Below are positions 7,742 to 19,791 of a stretch of DNA of 64,000 nt, piece after piece. The notes beneath the pieces are model-generated. The model searched no databases and was not told the DNA's origin. It saw only the letters and a program-made list of their open reading frames with translations. Position numbers and translations under genes: made by a program. Numbering within the stretch: the first letter of the stretch is position 1; every line of letters begins with the position of its first letter. Source of the stretch: Luteibacter aegosomatissinici (GTDB taxonomy: Bacteria > Pseudomonadota > Gammaproteobacteria > Xanthomonadales > Rhodanobacteraceae). The stretch covers positions 3,224,001 through 3,288,000 of the forward strand of contig NZ_CP095742.1 of NCBI RefSeq assembly GCF_023078495.1. The letters are read 5' to 3'.

Positions 7742-10111
7742 TCAGGGCGTGATGATGAACGATGCCTGCTGGTTCGCCGTGGAACTGCCACCCACCCACA
7801 CCGTGTATTGCGTGGGCTCGACCACCTGCTGGCTACGGGCATTCCAGAACGAGAGCTCGGCGAAGCCCAGTTGGAACGTGACGCGTTTTGATTCGCCCGG
7901 CTTGAGCGCGACGCGCTGGAACCCCTGCAGGCTGCGCACCGGCTGCTCGACGCTGGCGCCGAGATTGCGCACGTACAGCTGTGCCACTTCCGTGGCCGCC
8001 CGCGAGCCCGTGTTCGTTACCGTCGCGGTAACGGAAACCACGTTCGTGGCATCTGCACGGTTCGCCTCCGCCACAGGCACCTTCGCACGCGACACCTGTA
8101 CGTCGGTGTAGCCGAAGGATGTGTAAGACAGGCCATGGCCAAAGGGATACAGCGCGTCGTTGGCCACATCGATGTAGCGCGAGATGAACGCCGTATCGCG
8201 ACCCGGGGGCCTGGTCAGGTCCGCATCACCCGGGGGCCGGCCTGTCGGGAACTGGTTGTAATACAGCGGCTCCTGGCCCACGGCGCGAGGAAAACTCATG
8301 GTCAGCTTGCCGCTGGGCGCCACATCGCCGAAAAGCACGTTGGCGACGGCATTGCCCGCCTCGGTGCCCGGGAACCACACGGCCATGATCGCAGGCACGT
8401 GTTTGTCGGCCCAATCGAGGACGAGTGGACGCCCGGAGAACACGAGCAGGACGACTGGCTTGCCGGTCGCGACCACGCGTTCAAGCAAGGCCTGCTGGTT
8501 ACCCGGGAGGTTGAGGTGGGCACGCGACCCTGCCTCACCACTCATGCGTGACGATTCGCCGAGTGCCATCACCACGACATCGGCCTGGGTTGCGACCTTC
8601 AGTGCCTCGTCAAAGCCGGACTCCGAATCGCTTTCCACATCGGTGCCGTGCGCGAAAAGCAGCTCGCCGCCCTGCGCCTTCATCCGCGCGGCAAGGCCAC
8701 GACGCAATGTCACCACATCCGGTACATGTTGCGCACCACCCCATGCACCCTGCATTTCGCTGGCGTCGTCAGCAAGCGGGCCGATCAATGCCAGTTTCTT
8801 CAACCCTGGCGCGAGCGGCAACACAGCCTGCGTGGCCTGGCCGCCATTCTTCAGAAGGACAAACGATTCTTCCGCAGCGCGGCGCACAAGCGGCCGGTGC
8901 TCATCGACGGCTGCCGTCACTTCAGGGCTCGTGGAGTACGGGTGTTCGAACAGCCCGAGCGCGAACTTCACCCGGAGGACACGGCGCACGGCCTCATCCA
9001 CGGTTGCCATCGAAAGCTTGCCTTCCTTGAGCAACGCCGGGATCTGGGTGTCGTAGTAATGGCTCATCATGTCCACCTCCACGCCAGCCTGCAGTGCTTT
9101 CTGCGTCGCCGTGGCGGCATCCAGTGCGATGCCATGGTGGGTCAGCTCCATGACCGCCGTGAAGTCGCTCACCACGAAGCCATCGAAGCCCCATTCCTCC
9201 CGCAGGATGTCGGTCATGAGATACGTGTTGGCCGTGGCTGGCACGCCATTGAGCGCGTTGAACGAACTCATCATGGTCGCGGCACCCTCCTCCACGGCCG
9301 CCTTGTACGGCGGCAGGTACACCTGGCGCAGGCGCACATCGGACATATCGGTGGTGTTGTATTCGCGCCCGGCCTCAGCCGCGCCGTAGGCAGCGAAATG
9401 CTTCACGGAAGCGGCCACGCTATCCGCCGCCGCGAGATCCTTGCCCTGGTAGCCGCGGATGTAGGCGCGCGCGATGGCTGCCCCAAGGTACGGATCTTCG
9501 CCCGCGCCCTCGGTCGAACGCCCCCATCGCGCATCTCGCGAGATGTCGACCATGGGCGAGTAGAACCACTTCACGCCCGCGGTCGTCGCTTCCTGCGCCG
9601 ACATGTGCGACAGATCCTGTACGAGTTGCGGATCCCAAGTGGCGGACAAACCCAGCGGCACGGGGTAAATGGTGCGATAGCCGTGAATGATGTCTGCGCC
9701 GAACAGAAGCGGGATGCGCAGGCGGCTCTTGAGGGCGGCTTCCTGGAATGCTTTCGTTCGCGCCGCACCGGTCACATTGAGCATGGAGCCAAGCTCGCCC
9801 TTGCGGGCCAGCGCGAGCGCATCGACGTGCGCCTGCGTCTCCGGATTCAGCGCAATGGCGGTTTCGCCGGCCTTCGTGTCCGCGCCGCCACTGGCGCCGT
9901 ATTGCACGAGCTGGCCAATCTTCTCCTCGAGGGTCATGCGCGCAAGCAGATCGTTGACGCGCTTCTCGATCGCCGGGGATGCGAGTTGCGGATTCGACGG
10001 CTGGACGGCCGGTGCGGTGGGCGCGGTGTCGGAGGCACAAGCGGCGCCAGCAAACGTGAGGGCAACGGAAGCGGCGAGCACCAGCGGGCGCAGGCGAAGG
10101 GGAACGTTCAT
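7742..10111 (-). CDS. bglX: periplasmic beta-glucosidase, glycoside hydrolase family 3
   Basis: 789 residues. It hydrolyses terminal beta-linked glucose (or related sugars) from oligosaccharides. Residues 1-27 are a signal peptide; the cysteine at 25 lies in a weak lipobox-like context (FAGAAC), so lipid anchoring is possible but not clear. The GH3 N-terminal TIM barrel holds the KHFAAYGAAEAGREYNTTDM motif and the nucleophile D316 in GFVVSDFTAV. The C-terminal alpha/beta sandwich has the GESSRMSGEAGSRAHLNLPG segment, and a fibronectin-III-like domain (about 690-785) ends the protein. This architecture is that of E. coli BglX. It is monocistronic, with a LacI-type operator-like palindrome upstream. 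Confidence 0.93.
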   Translation of the reverse strand: MNVPLRLRPLVLAASVALTFAGAACASDTAPTAPAVQPSNPQLASPAIEKRVNDLLARMTLEEKIGQLVQYGASGGADTKAGETAIALNPETQAHVDALALARKGELGSMLNVTGAARTKAFQEAALKSRLRIPLLFGADIIHGYRTIYPVPLGLSATWDPQLVQDLSHMSAQEATTAGVKWFYSPMVDISRDARWGRSTEGAGEDPYLGAAIARAYIRGYQGKDLAAADSVAASVKHFAAYGAAEAGREYNTTDMSDVRLRQVYLPPYKAAVEEGAATMMSSFNALNGVPATANTYLMTDILREEWGFDGFVVSDFTAVMELTHHGIALDAATATQKALQAGVEVDMMSHYYDTQIPALLKEGKLSMATVDEAVRRVLRVKFALGLFEHPYSTSPEVTAAVDEHRPLVRRAAEESFVLLKNGGQATQAVLPLAPGLKKLALIGPLADDASEMQGAWGGAQHVPDVVTLRRGLAARMKAQGGELLFAHGTDVESDSESGFDEALKVATQADVVVMALGESSRMSGEAGSRAHLNLPGNQQALLERVVATGKPVVLLVFSGRPLVLDWADKHVPAIMAVWFPGTEAGNAVANVLFGDVAPSGKLTMSFPRAVGQEPLYYNQFPTGRPPGDADLTRPPGRDTAFISRYIDVANDALYPFGHGLSYTSFGYTDVQVSRAKVPVAEANRADATNVVSVTATVTNTGSRAATEVAQLYVRNLGASVEQPVRSLQGFQRVALKPGESKRVTFQLGFAELSFWNARSQQVVEPTQYTVWVGGSSTANQQASFIITP

Positions 10112-10163
10112 GAGATCTCCGAAAACGCGCCCGTGGGGACGGGCATCAGTTCCGAGACTGCCA

Positions 10164-10177
10164 GCGAAACGTTTACA
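10164..10177. promoter_or_regulatory. LacI-family operator-like palindrome upstream of bglX
   Basis: GCGAAACGTTTACA matches the LacI-type consensus TGTAAACGTTTACA at 11 of 14 positions, with the central CG and one complete half site. It lies about 53 bp upstream of the bglX start, a suitable place for repression of a glycosidase gene. No LacI-family gene is in the window. Confidence 0.4.
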
Positions 10178-10206
10178 TCGCTAGGTGACGGACGGCCTAT
10201 CCGGCC

Positions 10207-10240
10207 ATAAAAAAACCGGCTCCTTTCGGAGCCGGTTTCT
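10207..10240 (-). terminator. rho-independent terminator of pnp
   Basis: AAACCGGCTCC-TTTC-GGAGCCGGTTT (10213-10238) is a perfect 11-bp stem. On the minus strand it is followed by seven T and lies about 25 bp after the pnp stop. Confidence 0.92.
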
Positions 10241-10260
10241 TAGTCACTGCGTGCGATCGA

Positions 10261-12366
10261 TCAGCCCGCGGCGTTTTCTTCTTCGGTCACGGCCTTCATC
10301 GAAAGGCGGATACGGCCCTGCTTGTCGACTTCCAGGACCTTCACCTTGACGATGTCGCCTTCCTTCAGCTTGTCGGAAACCTTCTCGACGCGCTCGCTGG
10401 AAATCTGCGAGACGTGCACGAGGCCATCCTTGCCCGGCATGATGGTCACGAACGCGCCGAAATCCATCAGCTTCGCAACCTTGCCTTCGTAGATGCGGCC
10501 CGGCTCGACGTCGGAGACGATCTGCTCGATGCGCTTGCGCGCAGCTTCAGCCGCTTCACGGTTGACCGAGGCGATCACGACGTTGCCGTCGTCCGTGATG
10601 TCGATGGTGGTGCCGGTCTCTTCGGTGATCGAGCGGATGGTGGCGCCGCCCTTGCCGATGACTTCGCGGATCTTGTCCGGGTGGATCTTGATCGTGAGCA
10701 GGCGCGGGGCGAACTCGCTCATTTCCGAGCGGGCTTCCGTGATGCACTTGGCCATCTCGCCGAGGATATGCAGGCGACCACGCTTGGCCTGGGCCAGCGC
10801 CGTACGCATGATCTCTTCGGTGATGCCGTCGACCTTGATATCCATCTGCAGCGCGGACACGCCATCGGCGGTACCGGCCACCTTGAAGTCCATGTCGCCG
10901 AGGTGGTCTTCGTCACCCAGGATGTCGGAGAGCACGACGAAATCGTTGCCTTCCTTCACCAGGCCCATGGCGATACCGGCCACCGGCGCCTTAAGCGGCA
11001 CGCCAGCGTCCATCATGGCCAGCGAGGAACCGCAGACCGACGCCATGGACGAAGAACCGTTCGACTCGGTGATTTCCGAGACGACGCGAACGACGTACGG
11101 GAACTCTTCGATCGTCGGCTTCACAGCCTGCACGCCGCGCTTGGCGAGGCGGCCGTGGCCAACTTCGCGACGCTTCGGGCTGCCGACGCGGCCGGTTTCG
11201 CCCACCGAGAACGGAGGGAAGTTGTAGTGGAACAGGAACGTGTCCTTCCACTCGCCTTCCGGCGCATCGATGATCTGCGAGTCACGCGTGGTGCCGAGCG
11301 TGGCAACGACCAGCGCCTGGGTTTCACCGCGGGTGAACAGCGCCGAACCGTGGGTGCGCGGCAGGACGCCGACGCGGACGGTGATCGGGCGGACGTCGTC
11401 GAGCTGGCGCCCGTCGATGCGAACCTTGGTGCTGAGCACGCCGTCGCGCAGGGTGCGGTACTCGACTTCGCCGAAGGCGGCGCCGATGTCGCCATCGGTC
11501 CAGCCATTGGCTTCGGCATCGGCGGCGATGGCCGTCTTCACGTCGCTCTTGAGCGCGCTGATGACGTCACGACGAGCCAGCTTGTCGCGGATCTGGAAGG
11601 CTTCGGCGAAGCGGTTGCCGACAGCGGCCTTGACCGCGTCGTACAGGGCCGTCTTGGCAGCCGGCGCTTCCCACTTGAACGACTTGGCACCGGCTTCGGC
11701 GACAAAGGCGTTGATCGTGTCGATAGCGACCTGCATCTGCTGGTGGCCGAACACGACCGAACCGAGCATGACGTCTTCGCTGAGCAGCTTGGCTTCCGAC
11801 TCGACCATCATCACGGCGCTGGAGGTACCGGCCACGACGAGGTCGAGGTCGGAGGTCTTCAGCTGCGAAGCGGTCGGGTTGAGGATGTACTGGCCGTTGG
11901 CGTAGCCAACGCGCGCCGCACCGATCGGGCCCTTGAAGGGCACGCCGGCGAGCGACATGGCAGCCGAGGCACCGATCAGGGCCGGGATGTCACCATCGAC
12001 TTCCGGGTTCAGCGAGACGACCTGGGCAATGACCTGGATCTCGTTGCGGAACTCTTCCGGGAACAGCGGACGAAGCGGACGATCGATAAGACGCGAGGTC
12101 AGCGTCTCCTTCTCGGTCGGGCGGCCTTCGCGCTTGAAGAAGCCACCCGGGATGCGACCCGCGGAGTAGAACTTCTCCATGTAGTCGACCGTGAGCGGGA
12201 AGAAGTCCTGGCCTTCGCGGGCCTTCGGAGCGGCGACAACGGTCACCAGGACGACGGTGCCGCCCATGCTGACCATGACCGCACCGGACGCCTGGCGGGC
12301 GATTTCGCCCGTCTCCAGCGTGACTTCGTGACTACCGTACTGGAATGACTTGGTTACTTTCGCCAC
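10261..12366 (-). CDS. pnp: polyribonucleotide nucleotidyltransferase (PNPase)
   Basis: 701 residues. A phosphorolytic 3'-5' exoribonuclease for mRNA and sRNA turnover, and part of the degradosome. Two RNase PH domains (about 10-145 and 310-545) flank a helical domain. A KH domain with the GKGG loop ([17 protein letters not shown]) and an S1 domain ([23 protein letters not shown]) follow. The start codon is GTG at 12366, preceded by a GAGGAG Shine-Dalgarno. It is 30 bp downstream of rpsO, the usual gammaproteobacterial order. In E. coli PNPase autoregulates through its leader; here the short intergenic gap leaves little room for that unless processing occurs within rpsO. Confidence 0.98.
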   Translation of the reverse strand: MAKVTKSFQYGSHEVTLETGEIARQASGAVMVSMGGTVVLVTVVAAPKAREGQDFFPLTVDYMEKFYSAGRIPGGFFKREGRPTEKETLTSRLIDRPLRPLFPEEFRNEIQVIAQVVSLNPEVDGDIPALIGASAAMSLAGVPFKGPIGAARVGYANGQYILNPTASQLKTSDLDLVVAGTSSAVMMVESEAKLLSEDVMLGSVVFGHQQMQVAIDTINAFVAEAGAKSFKWEAPAAKTALYDAVKAAVGNRFAEAFQIRDKLARRDVISALKSDVKTAIAADAEANGWTDGDIGAAFGEVEYRTLRDGVLSTKVRIDGRQLDDVRPITVRVGVLPRTHGSALFTRGETQALVVATLGTTRDSQIIDAPEGEWKDTFLFHYNFPPFSVGETGRVGSPKRREVGHGRLAKRGVQAVKPTIEEFPYVVRVVSEITESNGSSSMASVCGSSLAMMDAGVPLKAPVAGIAMGLVKEGNDFVVLSDILGDEDHLGDMDFKVAGTADGVSALQMDIKVDGITEEIMRTALAQAKRGRLHILGEMAKCITEARSEMSEFAPRLLTIKIHPDKIREVIGKGGATIRSITEETGTTIDITDDGNVVIASVNREAAEAARKRIEQIVSDVEPGRIYEGKVAKLMDFGAFVTIMPGKDGLVHVSQISSERVEKVSDKLKEGDIVKVKVLEVDKQGRIRLSMKAVTEEENAAG

Positions 12367-12396
12367 TTCGCTGTCTCCTCGTCCTGATCCGGTGAT

Positions 12397-12666
12397 TTAG
12401 CGGCGCAGGCCGAGGCGTTCGATGAGGGTCTGGTAGCGAGCGAGGTCGCTCTTCTTGAGATAGGCCAGCAGCGTCTTGCGCTTGTTGACCATCTTCAGCA
12501 GACCGCGACGCGAGTGGTGGTCCTGCTTGTGCGCCTGGAAGTGATCCTGCAGCGCGGTGATGTTCGCGGACAGCAGCGCGACCTGGACTTCGGTCGAGCC
12601 GGTGTCGTTATCCTTGCGACCGTAGTCCTTGATGATCTGGCTGGTCTGTTCGACGGTGAGCGACAT
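12397..12666 (-). CDS. rpsO: 30S ribosomal protein S15
   Basis: 89 residues, the standard S15 length. S15 is a primary 16S rRNA-binding protein that organises the platform of the small subunit and contacts 23S rRNA in bridge B4. The start [18 protein letters not shown] is at ATG 12666; the conserved [10 protein letters not shown] and [15 protein letters not shown] segments are present. It is preceded by an AAGGA ribosome-binding site. A long stem-loop in its leader (12694-12744) is a candidate autoregulatory element or an upstream terminator. Confidence 0.98.
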   Translation of the reverse strand: MSLTVEQTSQIIKDYGRKDNDTGSTEVQVALLSANITALQDHFQAHKQDHHSRRGLLKMVNKRKTLLAYLKKSDLARYQTLIERLGLRR

Positions 12667-12693
12667 GTGTATCGATTCCTTAAAAAAGCGGAT

Positions 12694-12744
12694 GCGAGAC
12701 TTGCGCAACCTCAACGGCCACCGATGAAGTTGCGCAAGCCTCGC
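12694..12744 (-). promoter_or_regulatory. 16-bp stem-loop in the rpsO leader
   Basis: GCGAGACTTGCGCAAC (12694-12709) and GTTGCGCAAGCCTCGC (12729-12744) pair over 16 bp with one G-U pair and a 19-nt loop. On the minus strand the helix is followed by ATCCGCTTTTTTAAGGA, so a six-U run and then the rpsO ribosome-binding site lie immediately downstream. It could be a terminator of truB read-through, an S15-binding translational operator, or both. Confidence 0.7.
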
Positions 12745-12809
12745 TTTGATGAAAGCTATTAAACGAGCACGTAATTGTAACGTCCTGCGCGTAGCGGCAA
12801 CAAGCCCGG

Positions 12810-13727
12810 TCAGGGCGGCGGCAGGTTGAACCCCCTGAGAACCCTCAGAATGCCGTCTTCGCCGATGTCTCCCAGGGCCATGAGCCGGCCGTCGGCGCCC
12901 CAGACGCCACAACGGCCGGGTGCCGTGGTGGCGCCCAGGGGCACTGGCTGACCGAAGCCGAGTACCCGGGTTTGCTCGGCATCGAGTTCCACCCGGGGAA
13001 TATGTGATAGCCCGGTATCCACGGGCAGCAGGCATGCCTCGAGTTGATCCGGCCCGGTCTCTGCCGCTTCCCGCAATTCGTCGAGGGTCACCATGGCAGG
13101 CGCCATGAACGGCTCGACCCAGAGCCGACGCAGGCCGGTCAAATGGGCGCCACAGCCGAGGTTGGCACCCAGGTCCACGGCCAGGCTACGGACGTAGGTA
13201 CCCGAGCCACACTCGACATGCAGGCGGACCGTGTCCCCTACCCGCTCGATCACATCGAGCCGGTAGACATCGACCTCACGGGACGGCACATCGACGGTCT
13301 CGCCGCGACGGGCACGCGCATAGAGAGGAACGCCGTCCTGCTTGATGGCCGAATAGGCCGGTGGCACCTGGGTTATCCGACCACGCAAGGGCGCCAGCGC
13401 GGCTTCCACCTGCGCATCATCGAGCGGCGGCACCGGCCAGGTGTCCACGATCTCGCCCTCAAGGTCAGCCGTGGTCGTGGTGGCGCCGAGCTTCACCTCG
13501 GCCTCGTAGGCCTTGCGCGAGCCCAGCAGCCAGCCGGCGATCTTGGTGGCCTCGCCAAAACACACCGGCAACAAGCCGGTCGCGAGCGGATCGAGGCTGC
13601 CGGTATGGCCACCCTTGGCCGCACCCACGAGGCGACGCGCCGTCTGCAGCGCCTGGTTGGAACTCAGGCCCAGCGGCTTGTCGAGCAGGAGGATGCCGTG
13701 GATGTCACGGAAGGAGCGACGGTTCAT
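12810..13727 (-). CDS. truB: tRNA pseudouridine(55) synthase
   Basis: 305 residues. TruB converts U55 in the T-loop of nearly all tRNAs to pseudouridine and acts as a tRNA chaperone. The N-terminal motif [18 protein letters not shown] and the catalytic [13 protein letters not shown] with D46 are clear. The substrate-binding ARARRGE and GTYVRSL motifs follow, and a C-terminal PUA-like region starts near 245. The start is ATG 13727 ([11 protein letters not shown]). It lies between rbfA and rpsO in the conserved order, but a REP-like element separates it from rbfA. Confidence 0.97.
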   Translation of the reverse strand: MNRRSFRDIHGILLLDKPLGLSSNQALQTARRLVGAAKGGHTGSLDPLATGLLPVCFGEATKIAGWLLGSRKAYEAEVKLGATTTTADLEGEIVDTWPVPPLDDAQVEAALAPLRGRITQVPPAYSAIKQDGVPLYARARRGETVDVPSREVDVYRLDVIERVGDTVRLHVECGSGTYVRSLAVDLGANLGCGAHLTGLRRLWVEPFMAPAMVTLDELREAAETGPDQLEACLLPVDTGLSHIPRVELDAEQTRVLGFGQPVPLGATTAPGRCGVWGADGRLMALGDIGEDGILRVLRGFNLPPP

Positions 13728-13743
13728 GGGAAATCAGGTACAT

Positions 13744-13841
13744 GCAGGAGCGCACCCTGTGCGCAATGCTGTTCGCGGAGGAGCGACAGGCCCTGTTGGT
13801 TTCAGGACGAAAGATGTCGCCCACAGGGTGGGCTCCTACGG
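13744..13841. repeat. REP-type inverted-repeat element (copy B)
   Basis: The left arm GCAGGAGCGCACCCTGTGCG (13744-13763) faces the right arm GTCGCCCACAGGGTGGGCTC plus CTAC (13816-13839). The right end, extended as CGAAAGATGTCGCCCACAGG and onward to 13841, is the exact reverse complement of the left end of copy A. The left arm is a variant with AGCGCACCCTGTGCGC as its core palindrome. The element fills the truB-rbfA gap and abuts the rbfA stop codon. Confidence 0.85.
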
Positions 13842-13842
13842 G

Positions 13843-14217
13843 TTATTCGTCTTCGCCCGAAGGCGCCGGCGGCACCGGATTTTCGCGCAACAGGGTCTCG
13901 ATCCGCTCGCCGCGGTCGACCGATTCGTCGTACTTGAAGCGCAGTTCGGGCACGCGGCGCAGGCGCATGGTCTTGGAGAGCTCGCGGCGGAACTCCTTGG
14001 CCAGCTCCTTGAGGGCCTTGACGGCCTCAGCGGACTTTTCCGGCATCAGCGCGGTGACCCACACCGTCGCTACATCCAGGTCCTTGGTGGTTTCCACGTC
14101 GGAAACACTGACCGAGGGCAGCGCGTGCTCGCGCACGGCAGCATGCACCAGCAGGCCGATTTCACGGCGCAGCTCAGCGGAGACGCGGTCGGTTCGCTTG
14201 AAATCACGGGACGGCAT
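13843..14217 (-). CDS. rbfA: 30S ribosome-binding factor A
   Basis: 124 residues. RbfA is a cold-shock assembly factor that binds 16S rRNA near the 5' helix during late 30S maturation. A single type-II KH-like domain starts with FKRTDRVSAELRREIGLLV and carries LRRVPELRFKYDESVDRG, the diagnostic C-terminal strand-turn. The tail is Pro/Glu-rich (NPVPPAPSGEDE). The gene is separated from infB by a terminator hairpin, so part of its expression may be uncoupled from infB. Confidence 0.96.
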   Translation of the reverse strand: MPSRDFKRTDRVSAELRREIGLLVHAAVREHALPSVSVSDVETTKDLDVATVWVTALMPEKSAEAVKALKELAKEFRRELSKTMRLRRVPELRFKYDESVDRGERIETLLRENPVPPAPSGEDE

Positions 14218-14233
14218 ATCCGCCTCCTATAAA

Positions 14234-14265
14234 CGAGAAAAGCCTCCCCGGCGAACCGGGGAGGC
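14234..14265 (-). terminator. terminator between infB and rbfA
   Basis: GCCTCCCCGG-CGAA-CCGGGGAGGC (14242-14265) is a perfect 10-bp stem. On the minus strand it is followed by TTTTCTCGTTT. It lies 12 bp after the infB stop and 16 bp before the rbfA start, so it probably attenuates rbfA-truB expression inside the cluster. Confidence 0.82.
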
Positions 14266-14277
14266 AGGGTCTTTCCA

Positions 14278-17187
<2,910 letters not shown>

Positions 17188-17261
17188 CGTTCATTATTCT
17201 CCGCCGTTCCCGCGCGTTACCCGTGCCATTGATGCGATCTCAGGCTGCCTCCGTCCCTGGC

Positions 17262-17303
17262 GGGAAGCCTCGTGGCTTCCCTCGGGGCGCCCCTCCGGGG
17301 CGC
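17262..17303 (-). other. two tandem stem-loops between nusA and infB
   Basis: GGGAAGCC-TCGT-GGCTTCCC (17262-17281) and GCGCCCC-TCC-GGGGCGC (17287-17303) lie in the 130-bp gap after the nusA stop. Neither is followed by a T-run on the minus strand, so they look more like processing or mRNA-stability structures than terminators. Confidence 0.55.
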
Positions 17304-17317
17304 TTCCGGTACCGCGC

Positions 17318-18826
17318 TTAGCCGCCCTTCTCCAGTCGGGCGATCATCGGAGCGCGCGCAGCCATGATCAGCTGCTTGGCGCGTTCCTCAGTCATACCTT
17401 CAATATCGATGAGCTCGTCGACGGCCAGGTCACCCAGGTCATCCAGCGTCCGCACACCGCGCTCGACGAGCGCATAGGCGGTGGCCTCATCCATGCCGTC
17501 CAGGTCAAGCAACTCCTGGTCCGGCCCTTCCACGTTTTCTTCGACAGCCAGCGCTTCGGTGAGCAGCGCATCGCGGGCGCGGGCGCGGAGCTCTTCAACG
17601 ATGTCTTCGTCAAAGCCTTCGACGGCGAGCAGCTCGGCGCTGGGCACGTAGGCAATTTCCTCAATGGAGGAGAAGCCTTCCGAAACCAGGATGCCGGCGA
17701 TTTCTTCGTCAACTTCGAGCTTGTCCTGGAACAGCGCCAGGGCGGCGGCCTGTTCGGCCTCGCTCTTGGCGGTGACCTGGTCCTGGGTCATCACGTTGAG
17801 CTGCCAGCCGGTGAGCTTGCTGGCCAGGCGCACGTTCTGGCCACCGCGGCCGATGGCCTGGGACAGCTTGTCCTCGGCAACCGCGATATCCATGGAGTGC
17901 TTTTCTTCATCCATGATGATCGACTGGACTTCAGCCGGCGCCATGGCGTTGATGACGTACTGGGCCTGGTTTTCGTGCCACAGGATGATATCGACGCGCT
18001 CGCCATTGAGCTCGTTCGACACGGCCTGCACACGCGAACCGCGCATACCGATGCACGCGCCGATGGGATCGGTGCGGGTATCGTGGGCCACCACGGCGAT
18101 CTTGGCGCGGTCGCCCGGATCGCGGGCGCAACCCTTGATTTCCACCAGGCCCTGGCCGACTTCCGGCACTTCGAGCTTGAACAGCTCCATCATGAATTCC
18201 GGCGCGCTACGCGAAACGAACAGCTGCGGGCCACGGATTTCCGACTTCACTTCGTACAGGTAACCACGGACGCGGTCGCCCACGCGGTGTGATTCGCGGG
18301 GAATCGTCTTGTCGCGCGGAATGAACGCCTCGGCGTTGCTGCCCAGGTCGAGGTAGACATTGCCACGCTCGACGCGCTTGACGATGCCGGTAACCAGTTC
18401 GCCTACGCGATCGACGAAGGCATCGACCACCTGCTGGCGCTCGGCCTCGCGGACGCGCTGCACGATGACCTGCTTGGCGGCCTGCGCGGCAATACGGCCG
18501 AACTCGGCGTTCTCGATCTGGTGCTCCACCCAGCCGCCGACTTCGGGCACTTCGCCCTCTCCCGCTTCGTCTTCGGCATCCATCAGGCGGATCTGGAACG
18601 ACGGATCTTCCATCTCGCCATCGTCAGCAATGATTTCCCAACGACGGAACGTTTCGTAATCGCCGGAGTTGCGGTCGATCTCGACGCGGATATCCGGGTC
18701 CTCTTCGGGGTAGCGCTTCTTGGCGGCCGAGGCGAGCGCCGCTTCCATGGCTTCAAAAATGACTTCGCGCGGCACGCCCTTCTCGTTGGCGACCGCGTCG
18801 ACTACCAGCAAAAGTTCTTTGCTCAT
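17318..18826 (-). CDS. nusA: transcription termination/antitermination factor NusA
   Basis: 502 residues. NusA binds RNA polymerase and nascent RNA, modulating pausing, intrinsic termination and antitermination. The N-terminal polymerase-binding domain starts [17 protein letters not shown] (ATG 18826). An S1 domain (about 135-200) and two KH domains (about 230-345; [33 protein letters not shown]) follow. Two C-terminal helix-hairpin-helix acidic repeats ([28 protein letters not shown]) end it, as in gammaproteobacterial NusA. It lies between rimP and infB in the conserved order. Confidence 0.98.
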   Translation of the reverse strand: MSKELLLVVDAVANEKGVPREVIFEAMEAALASAAKKRYPEEDPDIRVEIDRNSGDYETFRRWEIIADDGEMEDPSFQIRLMDAEDEAGEGEVPEVGGWVEHQIENAEFGRIAAQAAKQVIVQRVREAERQQVVDAFVDRVGELVTGIVKRVERGNVYLDLGSNAEAFIPRDKTIPRESHRVGDRVRGYLYEVKSEIRGPQLFVSRSAPEFMMELFKLEVPEVGQGLVEIKGCARDPGDRAKIAVVAHDTRTDPIGACIGMRGSRVQAVSNELNGERVDIILWHENQAQYVINAMAPAEVQSIIMDEEKHSMDIAVAEDKLSQAIGRGGQNVRLASKLTGWQLNVMTQDQVTAKSEAEQAAALALFQDKLEVDEEIAGILVSEGFSSIEEIAYVPSAELLAVEGFDEDIVEELRARARDALLTEALAVEENVEGPDQELLDLDGMDEATAYALVERGVRTLDDLGDLAVDELIDIEGMTEERAKQLIMAARAPMIARLEKGG

Positions 18827-18869
18827 TGCCGCTACTCCCATGAGGATGCCCCGCGGCATCCCGTCGTCG

Positions 18870-19409
18870 TTATTTGGATTTCTTCTTTGCACCCGGAGCC
18901 GGTTTCGGCTGTGGTGCATAGCCGAGTGCGACCCAATCAGGCACCACGCGGGCGCTTTCGACGTCCGCGTGCTCGAATTCGAACTTACCGGCCTCGCCTT
19001 CCAGGACAATGTGCTCGCCGTTTACTTCAACGACGTTGCCCTTGAGCCGGCGGCGGCCCTCGATCGGGGCCTTCAGCAGCACCTTCACTTCCTGGCCGAT
19101 CAGGCGCGCGAACTGGGCGGCGCTGAAAATCGGCCGGTCGATGCCGGGCGAGGAGACCTCCAGTACATAGTTGCCGGGGATCGGATCTTCAACATCGAGC
19201 CAGGCCGAGAATTCGCGGCTGGCCGACTCGCAATCGTCCACGGTGACCTCCGGCGACTCGCGGCCCTCGCGCAGGTCTTCCGGAACATCCAGATAGACGC
19301 GCAAGGTGCTCTGCCCGCCACCGGCAGGGGAAAACTCGATGCCCAGGACCTCGAGGCCGAGGTCGGCAACGATCTCCGAAAAGCGTTGTGTTAGTGCGTT
19401 GGTGTCCAC
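18870..19409 (-). CDS. rimP: ribosome maturation factor RimP
   Basis: 179 residues. RimP assists assembly of the 30S subunit, acting before S12 joins. The likely start is GTG 19409 ([20 protein letters not shown]), preceded by GTAGGT; an upstream in-frame ATG would read through leader hairpins. The domains are an N-terminal alpha/beta domain with the motif [15 protein letters not shown] and a C-terminal SH3-like barrel ([13 protein letters not shown]). The C-terminal tail is Lys/Pro-rich ([13 protein letters not shown]). First gene of the rimP-nusA-infB unit. Confidence 0.95.
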   Translation of the reverse strand: MDTNALTQRFSEIVADLGLEVLGIEFSPAGGGQSTLRVYLDVPEDLREGRESPEVTVDDCESASREFSAWLDVEDPIPGNYVLEVSSPGIDRPIFSAAQFARLIGQEVKVLLKAPIEGRRRLKGNVVEVNGEHIVLEGEAGKFEFEHADVESARVVPDWVALGYAPQPKPAPGAKKKSK

Positions 19410-19421
19410 GTTACCTACGGT

Positions 19422-19460
19422 TTTCTGGTCGCCAGAAACAAAAAAAGGCCCCGAACGGCC
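19422..19460 (-). promoter_or_regulatory. leader hairpins immediately upstream of rimP
   Basis: On the minus strand, GGCC-GTTCGG-GGCC followed by seven T (about 19458-19440) is a short terminator-like hairpin. It is followed directly by TTTCTGG-CGA-CCAGAAA (19438-19422), a 7-bp stem-loop. The rimP start codon follows 12 bp later. Together with the hairpin at 19569-19604 they make a strongly structured leader. Confidence 0.6.
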
Positions 19461-19562
19461 CATTCCTTTCGTCGCCGATGTATCCCGACACTTCCCTCCA
19501 CAGCGCCTGCGAGACACCCCTGGAGGCACTCGCGAGTGTCGCGGGACGCGCTCCCTGCGCCC

Positions 19563-19604
19563 AACAAAAAAGCCTCACGAGGAGGCTTTCTTGTAAAAAG
19601 AAAG
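19563..19604 (-). terminator. terminator with overlapping antiterminator-like helix in the rimP leader
   Basis: On the minus strand, AAAGCCTC-CTCGT-GAGGCTTT (19589-19569) is followed by a T-run (TTTTTTG), a standard terminator. Upstream, CTTTCTT-TTTAC-AAGAAAG (19604-19586) forms an alternative stem. Its 3' arm shares the first bases of the terminator stem, so the two helices cannot form together. This is attenuator logic, about 70-100 nt after the predicted transcription start. Confidence 0.7.
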
Positions 19605-19666
19605 GTCCTGAAGCGACGGCGACCAGCGATGTGCTATCGATGGTTAACGGCGCTTAAGATTCACTA

Positions 19667-19696
19667 ATTCTAGCGCAAATGCCCCGCTTCGCGCAA
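19667..19696 (-). promoter_or_regulatory. predicted promoter of the rimP-nusA-infB operon
   Basis: On the minus strand, TTGCGC (19696-19691) and TAGAAT (19672-19667) are 18 bp apart. The -10 matches at 5 of 6 positions. Transcription would start near 19660, giving a leader of about 250 nt before rimP, or a free RNA of about 100 nt if the first terminator is used. Confidence 0.55.
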
Positions 19697-19791
19697 GTTC
19701 GCCCCACCCCCTTCAAGCAACGTAACCCCACGCCATCCCGTGCGTTATTAGCCCTAGAATGAGCCATGGCCGATCGGGGGAATTCGGACGG

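Noticed and set aside
10414-12348. Plus-strand open frame of 644 codons opposite pnp
   Set aside because: Shadow frame; PNPase on the minus strand has complete domain evidence.
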